From: Spongilla lacustris
Taxonomy: Eukaryota > Porifera > Demospongiae > Spongillida > Spongillidae
Assembly (NCBI GenBank): GCA_949361645.1
Contig: OX442416.1
Span: 9,572,129 to 9,636,128, forward strand
Reading direction: 5' to 3'
Length of the DNA stretch: 64,000 nucleotides
The notes beneath the pieces were generated by a model that did not search any database, had not been told where the DNA came from, and was given only the letters and a program-made list of their open reading frames with translations. Made by a program: the position numbers and the translations under genes. This document shows positions 1 through 12,777 of this stretch, in pieces. Each line of letters begins with the position of its first letter. Within the stretch, counting starts at the first letter, position 1.

Positions 1-390
1 TTCCTATGCTGCTGTCATTAGAAGCTATATTCATGAGTGTGTGCATTGTGAAACTCAGTAATCCTGATACATGTAGTTGGATTCTTATGCCTTCTTGTGA
101 TTTACATACTGATTTTATTTGACATGGTTATTTTATTCAATATGAAAACTTTTAAAAAGCACACTAACAAGTGTGCAATACTTGGCACATCTTTAGCTGG
201 GAACATACAACAACTCTTAAATTCATCTGATGAATGTTAGAGGGTATATCCCAAAAATCTTTTATATAAAACCATGCACAGTGAATGTCACAATCTGGGA
301 CAGTTTCTGGTGTTGGAGCACACACCCAACTTACTCACCCCATTGTAGGTTAAGGGGGAGTAGTGTGATGGTAGTATAGTATGTATGTAG

Positions 391-415
391 GTGTGTGTGT
401 GTGTGTGTGTGTGTG
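391..415. repeat. (GT)n microsatellite next to the gap
   Basis: About 12 GT dinucleotides run up to a short G-rich stretch that ends at the assembly gap. The gap probably reflects this simple repeat together with the G-rich tandem repeat on its other side. Confidence 0.9.
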
Positions 416-424
416 TTTGGGGGA

Positions 425-624
425 NNNNNNNNNNNNNNNNNNNNNNNNNNNNNNNNNNNNNNNNNNNNNNNNNNNNNNNNNNNNNNNNNNNNNNNNNNNN
501 NNNNNNNNNNNNNNNNNNNNNNNNNNNNNNNNNNNNNNNNNNNNNNNNNNNNNNNNNNNNNNNNNNNNNNNNNNNNNNNNNNNNNNNNNNNNNNNNNNNN
601 NNNNNNNNNNNNNNNNNNNNNNNN
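425..624. other. Assembly gap of 200 N
   Basis: Exactly 200 N characters. The round length suggests an arbitrary scaffold gap, so true length is unknown. Reading frames crossing it are artefacts. Confidence 0.99.
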
Positions 625-1020
625 CCCCTACTCTGGGACATTGTTAGGACAGTATGTAATGCTTAGTGGCCATAGCAGTATGCATGGGTCATATGTTTGG
701 GGGAGGGGGGGGGGGGGTAAGTGACTTTTGTGTAACTAAAAATTTCTATCACCTGACTCAAACAATAGACAGTGAAGTGTTTCCCCTACTCTAGGACATG
801 ATTAGGACAGTATGTAATGTTTAGGTAGCATACATGGGTCATATGTTTGGGGGGGGGGGGGGGGGGGGGGGGGGGGTAAATGCCAAATGACTTCTGTCTA
901 AATATCACCACACTCCAGTGAAATGTTCTCCCTAACTTTACTCTGGGACAGGGTTAGAATTGTATATGCATGGGTGATATGTTGGGGGAGGGGGGAGGGG
1001 GGGGGGGCATAATGACTTAA
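625..1020. repeat. Three tandem copies of a ~155-bp unit ending in poly-G
   Basis: Three diverged copies begin near 625, 783 and 935. Each starts with a version of CTACTCTGGGACA, continues through GTTAGGACAGTATGTAATG and CATGGGTCATATGTT, and ends in a G-run of 10 to about 30 bases followed by a version of TAAATGACTT. The first copy abuts the gap, so further copies may be missing from the assembly. Confidence 0.75.
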
Positions 1021-1059
1021 GCATGTTATCATGTAACTTATTGGAGAACACATTAATAG

Positions 1060-1830
1060 GAGGTGTGTGATAGTAGGGAGGGGTGTGATGGTAGGTGGGG
1101 TGTGATGGTAGGGAGGGGTGTGATGGTAGGGAGGGGTGTGGTGTAGGGAGGGGTGTGATGTAGGGAGGGGTGTGATGGTAGGGAGGGGTGTGATGATAGG
1201 TGGGGTGTGATGGTAGGGAGGGGTGTGATGTAGGGAGGGGTGTGATAGTAGGGAGGGGTGTGATAGTAGGGAGGGGTGTGATGGTAGGGAGGGGTGTGGT
1301 GTAGGGAGGGGTGTGGTGTAGGGAGGGGTGTGATGGTAGGGAGGGGTGTGATGGTAGGTGGGGTGTGATGGTAGGTGGGGTGTGATGGTAGGTGGGGTGT
1401 GATGGTAGGGAGGGGTGTGATGGTAGGGAGGGGTGTGGTGTAGGGAGGGGTGTGATGTAGGGAGGGGTGTGATAGTAGGGAGGGGTGTGATAGTAGGGAG
1501 GGGTGTGATGGTAGGGAGGGGTGTGGTGTAGGGAGGGGTGTGATAGTAGGGAGGGGTGGATGGTAGGAAGGGGTGTGGTGTTGGGAGGGGTGTGATAGTA
1601 GGGAGAGGTGTGATGGTAGGGAGGGGTGTGATGGTAGGGAGGGGTGTGATAGTAGGGAGGGTGTGATGATAGAGAGGGGTGTGGTGGTAGGTGGGGTGTG
1701 AAGGTAGGGAGGGGTGTGGTGTAGGGAGGGGTGTGATAGTAGGGAGGAGTGTTATAGTAGGGAGGGGTGTGATGATAGGAAGGGGTGTGGTGTTGGGAGG
1801 GGTGTGATGGTAGGGAGGGGTGTGGTGTAG
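1060..1830. repeat. G-rich 18-bp minisatellite
   Basis: About 43 imperfect copies of GGGAGGGGTGTGATGGTA and shorter 15-bp variants (GGGAGGGGTGTGGTGTA type). The G-rich strand is the plus strand. The array is open on the minus strand, giving a Pro/His/Thr/Ser-rich frame that is best explained as repeat translation, not a gene. Confidence 0.95.
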
Positions 1831-3345
1831 GATCTATGCTAACATCTAGCTTCGTGGGCAATGTACTTTACATGTAATTAAAACGAGCGCAACTATTATA
1901 CACTCCGGTATTAGGTTTTGGTCATTAGTTAGGCCAGCTACCCGGCCGGGTAGACTAGGACCGGAGCTAGCTAGATGGAGCTCGAGCGGTATACGGTAAT
2001 TGTAAAGTGATCACTACGCGCGCGAAACGGTTACTAAAGCCACACCCACTGGCTAGCTCGACTGCCTTCCTTACGAACCACGCTCATCACCTTTAGACAC
2101 CTTCTCTTTGTCGGTGATATTAGAAAAGGAGTGGTTAATACGCAATAGTATGCCCTGTTTTGCCTATACAACACCACGCATCTTGGCTACTAGTACGTCG
2201 ACTGGTACAGTGGTACTACCGGTAGTACCTACTCCTTTCGATCGCGACCACACATTTGTAGAGTGCTTCAACCACAACCACGAATGTATCTGTAAACATT
2301 AAACGCGTACTCACCCGGCTATGTCGATGCGAATCTGCTTTTAATTACTGCGCACGTCACGTACTGGTACTGACTCGACACAAACCTAGCGCTAGCTGTA
2401 GCAAGCTAGAGTTGTCCTAGCTAGTGGCTCGACGAGTCGATAGTATTATGAATCAGCGCTAGCCGCTTGTACAACGTGATCGCTTTACAGAAGCTAGCTA
2501 TCATGGATGTTGGTCTGATCGCAGCTAGTCCAGAGTGTGCATGTTCGCACGCGCGCCTCGTACGCCCTACTTTTACTCTTGCTTGGTGCATGTACGTCCA
2601 CTACCGACAACACGGCTAGCTACATTATTAGTACCGCCGTGACGTATGCACGAATTACATCATATATTTGTCCCACATTTTACAGTGGAGTCCACAAAGT
2701 TGCCAAGGGAAATTGTTGCGTAGGGGGCAAAATTATACTAATTGTGCCTAAAAATGTCTCGGTGGTTTAGGTTTTATAAACCACTTGGTAGACTTGAACT
2801 TTCGGTCTGCGTGATTGGAAAGAAATTGAAGAAACATAACAAATGCATGTTCCATGTACAAAGGTATGCAGCGAACACAAAACGGTGTATGGAAATAGCA
2901 GTGAACAGATTTTAACAGAGACCAGAACACAAAAAAGATGGGCTATCTTCTTTTGTACCATAATCCGTCTGGTAGACTTAACATTTATATTCCGTTTAAG
3001 AACGGTGCGCGTTGGAAGACATTTCTCCATAGACTTCCCGTTCAATTAATTTTTAACGCGTAACGGGGGTAATCAATTATTCTGGACATGATAACCATAA
3101 CTATTTTTATTCAATAACCAAGCGATAATTGATCATGAATAGCTTAATATATCGCGATATTTATATCGCGATTAAATGCTCATATCGCGATATATCGCGA
3201 TATAGACGATTAAGGATGAAGGTTATTTCGCGGCAACACTGCCTGTATGATAACGATTTACTCCGTAGCCAGTACTACTTGGATGCAACGTAAACGCGTC
3301 TACATTTTTTATACTGTATATACATGTATATAATTATATATATAT
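1831..3345. other. No gene recognised; palindromic TATCGCGATA cluster
   Basis: Only short open frames are present and none resembles a known protein. A cluster of TATCGCGATA-type palindromes lies at about 3150-3205, just before the foldback element. The part around 1900-2500 is richer in CG and CTAGC-type words than the surroundings, but I see no promoter or RNA gene. Confidence 0.5.
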
Positions 3346-4182
3346 GGGACAGTGTCCAGCAAAATCGGGCTTGTGGGGTTATAATTTTATCACTATAAAA
3401 ATTGCACGTTGTATTAAACAACATGCACATCTTCGCGACGGTACTACGTTTTCCTTTCAAATTTCGTACACTTGTTCCCACACCATTTCTCTGTGTGAAA
3501 ATCGATTTTTGTGATCTACACATTTTCTGTACCGTGGATACAGCAATCGTTAACCCCGCGGGTTAGAAATCGACATTTCTCCACGTACGAGTGTTGAAAA
3601 CGCTTCAAATTCGGGTTGCACATAGAGGAGTCCTATAGCTATTGATTTGTTCCGTTCGATAATTTCTATATCATCCGTTACGGAGATACAGTTGAACAAA
3701 CTACGGTCACGTTTTCCCGCTTGATTAGCGAGCGCCAATGATTTTGGCAAATCCCCGCCGGCTCAGTGAATGTGATTATATCATTGGCGCGAATCAAGCG
3801 AGAAAATGTGCCTGTAGTTTGCTCAACTGTATCTCCGCAACAGATGATTCAGAAACTAACGAACAGAACAAATCAATAGCTACAGGACTCCTCTATGCAC
3901 ACTCCGAATCTGACGCGTTTTCAACACTCGTACTGTCTGTCGTACATGGAGAAATGTGGATTTCTAACCCGCGGGGTTAACGATATAGTTGTATCCACGT
4001 CACGGAAAAGATGTAGATCACAAAAATCGATTTTCACACAGAGAAATGGTGTGGGAACAAGTGTACGAAATTTGAAAGGAAAAGGTAGTACCGTCGCGGA
4101 GATGTGTTGTTTTGTACAACGTGCAATTTATATAGTGATAAAATAATAACCCCACAAGCCCGATTTTGCTGGACACTGTCCC
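3346..4182. mobile_element. Foldback element, ~840 bp, two long inverted arms
   Basis: The left arm starts GGGACAGTGTCCAGC at 3346 and the right arm ends with its reverse complement GCTGGACACTGTCCC at 4182. The arms, roughly 3346-3745 and 3750-4182, remain alignable along their length, including the inner landmark AACCCCGCGGGTTAGAAATC. No transposase frame is visible, so it is probably non-autonomous. A single-arm relative lies at 25542-25859. Family unassigned. Confidence 0.85.
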
Positions 4183-4201
4183 ATTTATATTATACAAGTA
4201 A

Positions 4202-4475
4202 ATCAAAAACTTCTCTGTCGAGAAAGTGATTGGTGGTATGTAGGATTGGTGGTGCAAAAAGCAAGGAAGTATGTTAAAGTGAGGTTTGGTAGGATCCTAC
4301 AACTCACAGTCCTGAATTTGCAACTGAAGAAGCCTATTTGCAAATGTAGGACTGTTATTGTTGTAGGATCCTACCAAACTTCACTTTAACATACTGTACC
4401 TTAATTGTTTCCTTGCTTTTTGCACCACAAATCCTACATACCACCAATCACTTTCTCGATAGAGAAGTTTTTGAT
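4202..4475. mobile_element. Snapback MITE, family 1, full copy
   Basis: Left end ATCAAAAACTTCTCTGTCGA is mirrored by TCGATAGAGAAGTTTTTGAT at the right end. Inside, GTGGTATGTAGGATTGGTGG, a TGCAAAAAGCAAGGAA block and GTAGGATCCTACCAAAC are also inverted, so nearly the whole 274 bp folds on itself. The tips contain a small internal palindrome. A half copy is at 42212-42395. The related family 2 (9665-9917, 37857-38139) has the same architecture with the core AGAAAGTTAGTGGTATATAG. Confidence 0.85.
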
Positions 4476-7400
4476 ATCCCTCCCCCCCCTCAAAAGATGC
4501 CCCGTGTTTAATCGACGTAATCATGAACGCAGCTGCGTACAATTCTTTAAACTCCTGCTGGAGTGCCAGTTCTTTCCTGAGATGTTTAAACAGGTACCCG
4601 GAAGTTTTAACGATTATGTCAATACGTTTGTATAAACATGCGGGCCTTTTTTTCTCTGTGGGGCCGGTGGAGGGGGGAGGGGCGGTACTCTATACATGTA
4701 GCTAAAGTAATAGTCAGGTTGAAATTCGATCCCACAAAGACGAAAATACAACACTATAACTCTACTTCCGCGTTGTTTGGTCGCATTTCATTGAGGTGTA
4801 CAGAGTCTATATCTCTCATATAAGGCACCGCCTCAACTGGTTGTATTTCAGCTAAACAACCGTTTAATTCAACCGGTTGTTAGAAATTTTGAACAACCTT
4901 AACCAACCGGTTGATTTTTTATAGATCTTGCAGTAATGCTGCAGTGGCGGCGGAACCGGTCAGGCCGACCAGGCCATGGCCTGACCGATCTTGGACCAGA
5001 GCTCATTAAATATTCATATGATCATTAATCGTTAATAAACCAATATTCGTAATTCGAGTATACGTACGTACGCGTAAGCGTACGCGCGCGATGGTATAAC
5101 AGCTAGTGTACACTATGTATACGTAATGGTGGTGTCCTATTGTGTTCGGTAAATAGTATGGCAGGCTCTTGGAGCATCGCCGCTATGAGGCGTGCGATGT
5201 ACCCTCACTACCAACAGCCTGTACATGTGTTATTGTATCTTTGTTTCTGTATTTGGTATTACTAATATAAGTGCAAGTACGTGATACAAAATTAGTATAT
5301 TATACTCGTAAGTTTATTTCATGCAAGTTTTAGCTTGGAGTTAGCATTGCAATATAGTCTGCGAGTAATATTCACAGAAAATCTGGCAGTATGGCAGCTA
5401 GCAGCGATTGTTGATGTGTCGATTGAAGGTTTCATCATCTGCCTATAAAATATGTCTTTCTGAAGCGTTCTCGTGGTAAGAAGAGCTAGCAGATCATGCC
5501 AGTACGCATGGTTCAATTCCTGCATGGCCATGGCTGCATTACAATGAAGGTCAGGATATCAATGCCGCTGCATGCATCTATTACATTGTGCACCACTGAT
5601 CTATAGCTGTTGTCAGAATGAAAGTCGAAGCGAGATGTAACTGCAAAATGACATCCATCATTTGTAAGCTATCGTAAGGTTTCTAGATATCAGTAGACTC
5701 AGTACCACTGATTTAATTAATGCAATTCTATATTTCAGACCTCTAGAGGCTTTTGCAACTGGCCTGGAAGGATGTTACCAATTCGTGAGGTAGGCATATC
5801 TATTCCACAAGGATAGTGGTTATGCCGGCGCGACTACAAACTCTTCAAGTGAGCGATCCTTCAATTCTGCGCGATGCATCGAATTAAATTGTACCTACGA
5901 TTTAAAATGACACAGGATCGGCTGAATCATTTCATGATCATGATTTCACTGACATCGCAAAGGGGTTTGCTAGTGCGAATGAATGCGGACAACAAACATT
6001 TGGTCTCTTCAATTGATTTATCATCTTGTCCATGTATGATTTGAATGTACTATATAATGTGTGGTGTGGGCGTGGCATGCTGGGTGTGGCATGCATTAAT
6101 TATTAATGGCCTGACCAATCAAAATAACCTTCCGCCGCCTATGTGCTGGGCACGAAAAAACTATAAGCAGACGACTGGCGAGAGCGAATAACGGAGTGAA
6201 GAAGGCATGGATCCATCTCAAGTGGTACATATTTATTTTTTCAAAGTAATGTAGCAACAATTCCTCTATTCACTGAGTCCGCGCGCATTGCGTGTCATAC
6301 GCGGCGAGACCAGGCCGATTCAGGGATACCGTCAATCCATCACAAAGCCCGAGGTGGTGCTGGTTTAGCTTTTGGTCCATCGAGTAATATTAGTGTTGCC
6401 GCGACGATACGTCGATACCATACAGGTCCATACTATCGCGCTCGACGATATCTTTGATCGTGATCTGTAGTCAAATCTGGCGATTATGGATAATTAATTT
6501 TTAAACCGGAAATTACCGGTTATTTTAAAACGAACAACCTTAATTTATTAAGCAATCACCCATGCACGGCTGTTTCGGTTTTTTTCTAAACTAACAGGTT
6601 TCAAGCTATACTCTCATTAAAGAACTCTCAAAGCTAAAAAGCCCCTCAGGGTCAATGAAGGCCCCCCCATCGTCTGTGGCATGCACCACTCATATTTAAA
6701 GTCATGTGTTGATCACAACTCCATGCAAGAGCTGCACTTGCAACCTTATATTAGTTATATATGTAAGTACATTTTTGGTAACCACAAAGATTCTCGTGCA
6801 CAACTGACCATGTATCACGTACATGTAAATCACTTGGAACAGGAATCTATAACCCACATCAATGAAGCTGTCCACTACATCCCCCACGCCCATCCCCACC
6901 CCTACCCTCCTTCACCTCCATAAAAATGGTTGGTAGTTGCAACGTTACTATATGCACCATGCAGAATATCTGTAATGTGGAACACTCGACACAGAAATAT
7001 GCTTGGGCCTTCATCTCTATATGTGACCAGGTGTGCAGTTTACATTTATATATGTATATATTTGCACTTCCAATGCTGCCAATACTACACAGAGTCAGTA
7101 ATTTAAATAGCTTCCGATGATTATCGCACAACAACACGTACAGAGTACGTCGTTTCGTACATTTGGGTCTGGGTACGAGACTAGAGACAGATCACCCTGA
7201 ATTCAGTCGCTATGCATCTATTTTTGATCTCTGATAACACCATACAATTGTTCCCTACTAGTGAACTACATGTACGTAATGGTTCAAAACTCTTGAAAAT
7301 GACTGTGGTAAGGTTCATCACGTCTTGGCAGTCCTTCGTGTCTCCTTTTGTACTGTCCAATAATGCTACCAAATATGAACACATTTCCTCTGAGATATCA

Positions 7401-8362
7401 TTTTTCCTCACCATCACCAGTTCCAGCAGAAGTATATCAATGGAGTCAAATTGGCCTTGCATGTATACATTACTCTGCCCCCCGCCCCCCCCCCCCCCCC
7501 CCCCCCCCCCCTCTCCCACTATATGTCCAAGGGGACCCATATGTCTAGGGAACTGGGTGGACCCAGCTAGGGCCAAATGCCTAGGCATATGGGTCCTGGT
7601 AATTATTTGTACATCCAGGCATCTTGGTTCAGGTAGGGGGCGGAGGGGGGGACCGAGTTTCCTGATGCATTTTATTGATATATTACTGGCACCGCCGGTT
7701 TTGATACATTACTGTTATTTCTCAAAGGTAAGGTAGCGTCCGTCAGCCATTACACTTAGTAGCACAATATTAAAAAATAAAATAAAATAACGTCTGCATG
7801 CATGTGCCTTGTTGAGCATGCATACACAAACAATGGGTCTTGTAGCTATATTATAGTAATACACAATTGCTTCTTCATAGCATACATGACTTAACCTGCA
7901 TGTCGATCAATTGCAATGCATTTTTTCATTTAAAACTTTCTTCAGCGCACATGCATCTGCCGGTCACACAACATAGGCGTCAGTTCATTTTTGTATCCAG
8001 GGCCAGGGGAGGTAGCGTAGATTTAGAACTCAACCAGGGGGAGGGGGGTATGACGCGGAAGCTTTCGGTGCAGTGGAATATGAAAACCACAGTTTACAGC
8101 AGTATATAATAAGCTTGCAATATACATAGAAACAGATAACCACAAATACCACAAGCTCTCCTATAACCATTAGTTATTGAACGGCATATATATAAATATG
8201 GTGTGCCATTTCCATATACATGCATATTATATATCTACACATGTATGCAGTAACATGCAATATATAAGTACACATGTAGATTTAAAAACTGATTGTGAAT
8301 CAAAATATATTTTTTACAATGTTATCTGATATGTATGCAGATTCTAATCTATGCTGACCAGC
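4476..8362. other. No gene recognised; possible decayed DNA transposon
   Basis: No open frame here resembles a known protein. Two stretches in inverted orientation, GGCGGCGGAACCGGTCAGGCC near 4945 and its imperfect reverse complement near 6105-6143, could be the ends of a decayed element of about 1.2 kb. A poly-C run lies at 7480-7511. The motif GTCTGGGTACGAGA occurs at 7167-7180 and again at 29910-29923 and 34708-34721. Confidence 0.4.
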
Positions 8363-9664
8363 ATGGTGGATATTGCTGTGATGATGTTGCTACTACTGAT
8401 TGCGAGTGTACATAGTGGAGCAGCAGTCCCGTTGAGCTCATAGTATTCATATGGATCAGCTGCTGGTGATAGTGAGCTTCCTCCATCTGATGATGGATCA
8501 CCTCCTGCCATTACATTGCCTACTAAATTTGTGTCCTTTTCTACAATATATGTAAGTTATAATGATGGTTTTTTTTGTAATACTAGCAATTCTGTAATTT
8601 TCATTGCTTTGCATGACCTTCTATTCATCAGGTGAACAACAATGGTGACTTGTCCTTTGGTGCACCATGGTCTGGGTACTCACCCACAGCATTTCCTATC
8701 CCAAACGTTCCATTGGTAGCACCTTATCAGGCTGATGTTGATACCACAGGTACTGGTAGTGTGTGGTACAGAAGTACACAAGATACAACACTTCTAGCAA
8801 AAGCAGCAAATGACATTCAATCACTGGATGGGACCATCATTAGTCCTCAATGGTTGTTCATTGCAACCTGGGATCATGTTGGATATTATTACATGGGAAC
8901 TAATAAAGTATGTTGGTGGAGTACACAACCTTTCCTCGCATTCTGAAACCATGCAATCCTAATGTGTGTACATGTGTGTATGTGTGTATGTTTGCACACG
9001 TGTAGTCTTTTATTGAACTATATCTAATACTTTATAGACAATTTGTTTATACTCTCTAATGAAGGAGCATATGTCCCATATTTATAAATGACTCAAATAA
9101 TTTATTGATCACCAATTTCTCATACATGTATGAGGTGATTTGATGCCATTAAAATACATTCCTTACGCATTAACTATCCCTAAACGTAGCCATTAACTAT
9201 CCCTAAAAAAGCAGCCCTTCTTAATTTCCTATGCAAAGTATAGCACATAGTTTGACACCCTACTGTCAGTCATTTTGCTGTTATTTTATGTATAATTGAT
9301 TGTATTCATACGCAGACCAACACATTTCAGTGCATCCTAGTGACTGACGATATGAAATCATAAGCAATATTCCTGTATGTGGATGGTTTGATACAGTGGC
9401 CATCTTCTGGAGCACAGGTTGGGTTTAATGCTGAAGACAACATAAACTATGTGAATGTTCCAGGATCACGAACACCCAACATTCTTAACATTGCTCAAAT
9501 GAGTAATGTTGGAATAGAGGGTCAGTGGGTGTTTCAAGTAAATCAATCTCACATACAGCAAGGTAAGAAAGTATTGCACTATGTAAGTTGTAAAGCACAC
9601 CATAAACTAATGTGTGCATTTGCAGCTGACTTAGTTTCTTCATCATCATATACCTTATTATATA

Positions 9665-9917
9665 CAAGATATAAAAACATTCTCTCTAAGAAAGTTAGTC
9701 GTATATAGGATTTTATGGAATGCAATGGTGGTGTAAAAAGGAGGGATTGGAGATAAAAATATTATTATTCCTATATAGCACCGGCTTTGTAGAACGGCAT
9801 TACAATTATGATGTTTTACATAATCATTGTATCTCTAATCGCTTTTTTACACCACCATTTCATTCAAATCCTATATACCACTAACTTTCTCAGTGAGCCG
9901 AATGTTTTTATAACTTG
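9665..9917. mobile_element. Snapback MITE, family 2, copy A
   Basis: Left tip CAAGATATAAAAACATTC is mirrored by GAATGTTTTTATAACTTG at the right. AGAAAGTTAGTCGTATATAG and GGTGGTGTAAAAAGG recur inverted near the other end. It sits in the intron after the third NIDO-locus exon. No coding capacity. Confidence 0.8.
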
Positions 9918-9924
9918 TTTCGTG

Positions 9925-10030
9925 TATACTGTACCAATAGCAACAAAGAGCTACACTATCCGTTTCTCGCTTCGTTAGTTATATGCGGGTCGCGTTTTTA
10001 AAATGATTTCAAGATACGGTACTAGCGTAG
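9925..10030 (+). repeat. Dispersed repeat, copy 1 (CTACACTATCCGTTTCTCG)
   Basis: The stretch CTACACTATCCGTTTCTCG through to GATACGGTAC recurs in reverse complement at about 36880-36975 with modest divergence. Family unknown. Confidence 0.65.
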
Positions 10031-10549
10031 ATTCCGATATGTACTTGTATGTTCTTACATTTGCAGCATCACCGATGTTCATAGTTACATTTGGCTGCTT
10101 TTATTCACATGGTTGAATATGTGTATCAATGTATCAATAGCTTTTGGCATCCTGCCACAATTAAAGTAGTTACTTTAAAACATTCCTGTCTCAACTCTTA
10201 CTCAGACAATTTTTGATGTGGTATGTTTATGAACCATTGACAAACAAAACATTTAATATTTATGCACTGTGCTCCATACTATTTAGTAGGAATTGAAATA
10301 TAGCTCAAAGCACTAGGCATCTTTGTATAATAACATGAAGAAAAATCTAAATACCACAAAATCTTGCCTAAACATGTATGCACAAAATAGAAATACATAA
10401 TAATAATTATTATTATTATATTGAAACATGTACCTTATATAAGTGATCATTATAATTACGAAACGGAAAAGTTACTTAACACTATACAACTAACTTAGGT
10501 CCCCTATTATTAAGCAAATGCTTAAGTAACATGTAGACAGCAGGTCAAA

Positions 10550-11230
10550 TGATCCTGCGACTTTGGCAGTGACTTGTGGATTGGAAGCTCATTACCTGTA
10601 GGATTTAGCGGTGAGACAATGGAAATGTACAGGCAATAGGCCTTCCAAGATTCCAGTTCTGCACCAGAATATCAGCAGGTAATGATGGGAATGAGTCCAG
10701 CACCAGCTTCAGCTTGGATTGAAGCATGGTGGAGGAAGTGCACTAAAATATCCCTGATTGCATAATGGCACGAGATAACATCACCACCACATTTGGTCTG
10801 ATAGGGTCCAGGCTGTGGGCCGAGTAGAAGACACACTTAGAGCCCTGGGAGGTATCTAGGCCCAGCCACCACTTGACAGCTACCCAGAATTCAATTGAAT
10901 CAAGATATAGAGCTATACTAGAAATGTGGAGGAATAACTGATAGCCAGGAAGTTGATTGGAGGGAGGGGGTGGGGGCAGAAATGGATAGGAGCCCAGCCT
11001 TGTTAGCAGGGGAGGATTGATCCAAAAGGCCTTGAAAGAAATAGCAAGAAGCTGCTGCCGGACAAGTGAGGAATACCTAAAATTTCTGAGAAACATGATA
11101 GGCATTTGTATAAGATGTGTGCCATCGTAAACACCTTAGGAACAGAAGGAACGATGAGCTGGAGTGAAGGGACAGTGAGCGCAACCCCTACAGATCCATC
11201 ACTGGTGAGGCCTGGACCTGGCACCATGCC
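10550..11230 (-). pseudogene. Relic of a reverse-transcriptase element, C-terminal part
   Basis: On the minus strand, frames around 11105-10743 contain KWWLGLDTSQGSKC, and lower coordinates contain ADILVQNWNLGRP followed by a shifted SIVSPLNPT. These match the shared signature seen in six other relics here. I recall such segments at the C-terminus of RT-bearing ORFs in sponges and other marine invertebrates (memory, not searched). The copy is frameshifted and lacks the RT core. Confidence 0.65.
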
Positions 11231-12777
11231 TCATAATAAGTTGCGAAACAATATACACGTTGTTCGGTCCCCTCCTCCCACTTGGCAGCACCCAACAATT
11301 TCAAGGGAAATCAAATGCTCAGGCAAACAGAGCTCCTCGTTCAGTTGGGGAGAACTAAAATAAGAAAGAAACATATTTAGTATTATCCTGCCAACTTCCT
11401 CTGTCAGGACCTCTCCTACAGCAATTGGTGTTATGTCAGGGGCATAACCAAGCATGCCCTGGTCATGCCCCTGACATAAGACAGTTTGCAACTGATATAC
11501 AAGTTGTTAACAAAAGTATAAGCAAAGTTAGCAATGGTTAGTAACCAGCAGGTCTAATTTGCAATTCGCACAAGCAGTGAAACCTGCTTCGCACATGAAG
11601 TAGAAGTCCACCAAGATTCAATGGTAATTTTTCGAAAAAGTTGCATCATTTGCCCCTAAGAAGTAGCAACCAGGTAAGAAAGTATTCAAACCTACCTTCT
11701 TCGAACACATCCACCACAATTATCCCAGCACACATACACAACTCAACCGTGTAGTTTTTAGTTTCAACTTTCCAATGTGACTGCCACCTATCAGACTTTG
11801 ACCGTTTGTTGCTGATAAAATGCTTGAAACTTTTGGTGGCTCATTGGTAAAAGATATGAAATTGGGTGATAGATAACAGAGAGGATGTTGAAATAAGTTA
11901 GAGGTCATCACTATGCATTACCTAGGGTATCATTGTAGAAGTTATGGTTATCGAGTTAATTGATCTTATATTTAGCACAAGAAACAATTTCCCTCTCTGA
12001 AAGTGTAACCGTTTTTATATCATCTACGATGTAACGGGATAAAATGGTGCTAATATTTGAAGGCTCTTGAAAAGGAGAATGGATGCCTGGAGGCAAGAGG
12101 CAAGAGAAAAAAAAAAGCATTTTTAATGGTAGGCTGAAGCTAAGGCACTATTTGGAGTACTTGGATTAAGCATAATTTGTGGACATTAACTGTTAGAAGA
12201 ATTCATTGGGTTTCTAAGGTGCATTGCCTGAGGCAGCCAATTTATTCTTCCAGGCTGCATTTGCTGCTCTCTCTGGCAAAATCATTGTGATTTCAATAGC
12301 CTTATCTGCAAAGAGTAGTTATTTCCAAACTGTGAACCCTGCTTTGAAACCCTCAGCCCTTGGATAATGACGTCTTTTGGCCAGCTTTATTCCAGGGGAC
12401 TATAAATATAAGTGATTGTGAAAAGTTACTGTCTGAGTGTCCTCCCTTCTAGCTCGTTATGGTGGCACAGGAAGTTGTGATCCTCTTTCAACAGCATTAT
12501 CTTCATTCAAAAATTCCAGAAGATGTATAATAGTTGTAGCCATCAAGGGTAATTCAGTACTCTCAGCATTTGACCATCCAAGGGCACCAGAGATTATTTA
12601 TTATTCATTCATTTATTGTGCATGCAACATTGATACAAAATTTCCAAATATATACTGAGTACCAAGACAATATGAATGCAACATAAACTGGCTTTCCTAA
12701 GTGCATTTATATATCAAATTACTCATGTATGGATAATGTGTGCTCATATGTTTATTTGTCCTTTTTATTCAAAACAG
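11231..12777. other. Intron-like sequence, nothing recognised
   Basis: This lies between the third NIDO-locus exon and domain copy 1. No recognisable exon or element was found apart from the relic upstream. Missing exons of the mosaic gene could be here, but I could not identify any. Confidence 0.4.

Noticed and set aside
288..724. Open frames crossing the N gap
   Set aside because: They exist only because N codons are not read as stops.
938..1861. 307-codon minus-strand frame rich in His, Pro, Ser and Thr
   Set aside because: It is the 18-bp minisatellite translated; no unique sequence or motif.
5500..5530. GGTTCAATTCC resembling a tRNA B box
   Set aside because: No A box at the right distance and no cloverleaf could be drawn.
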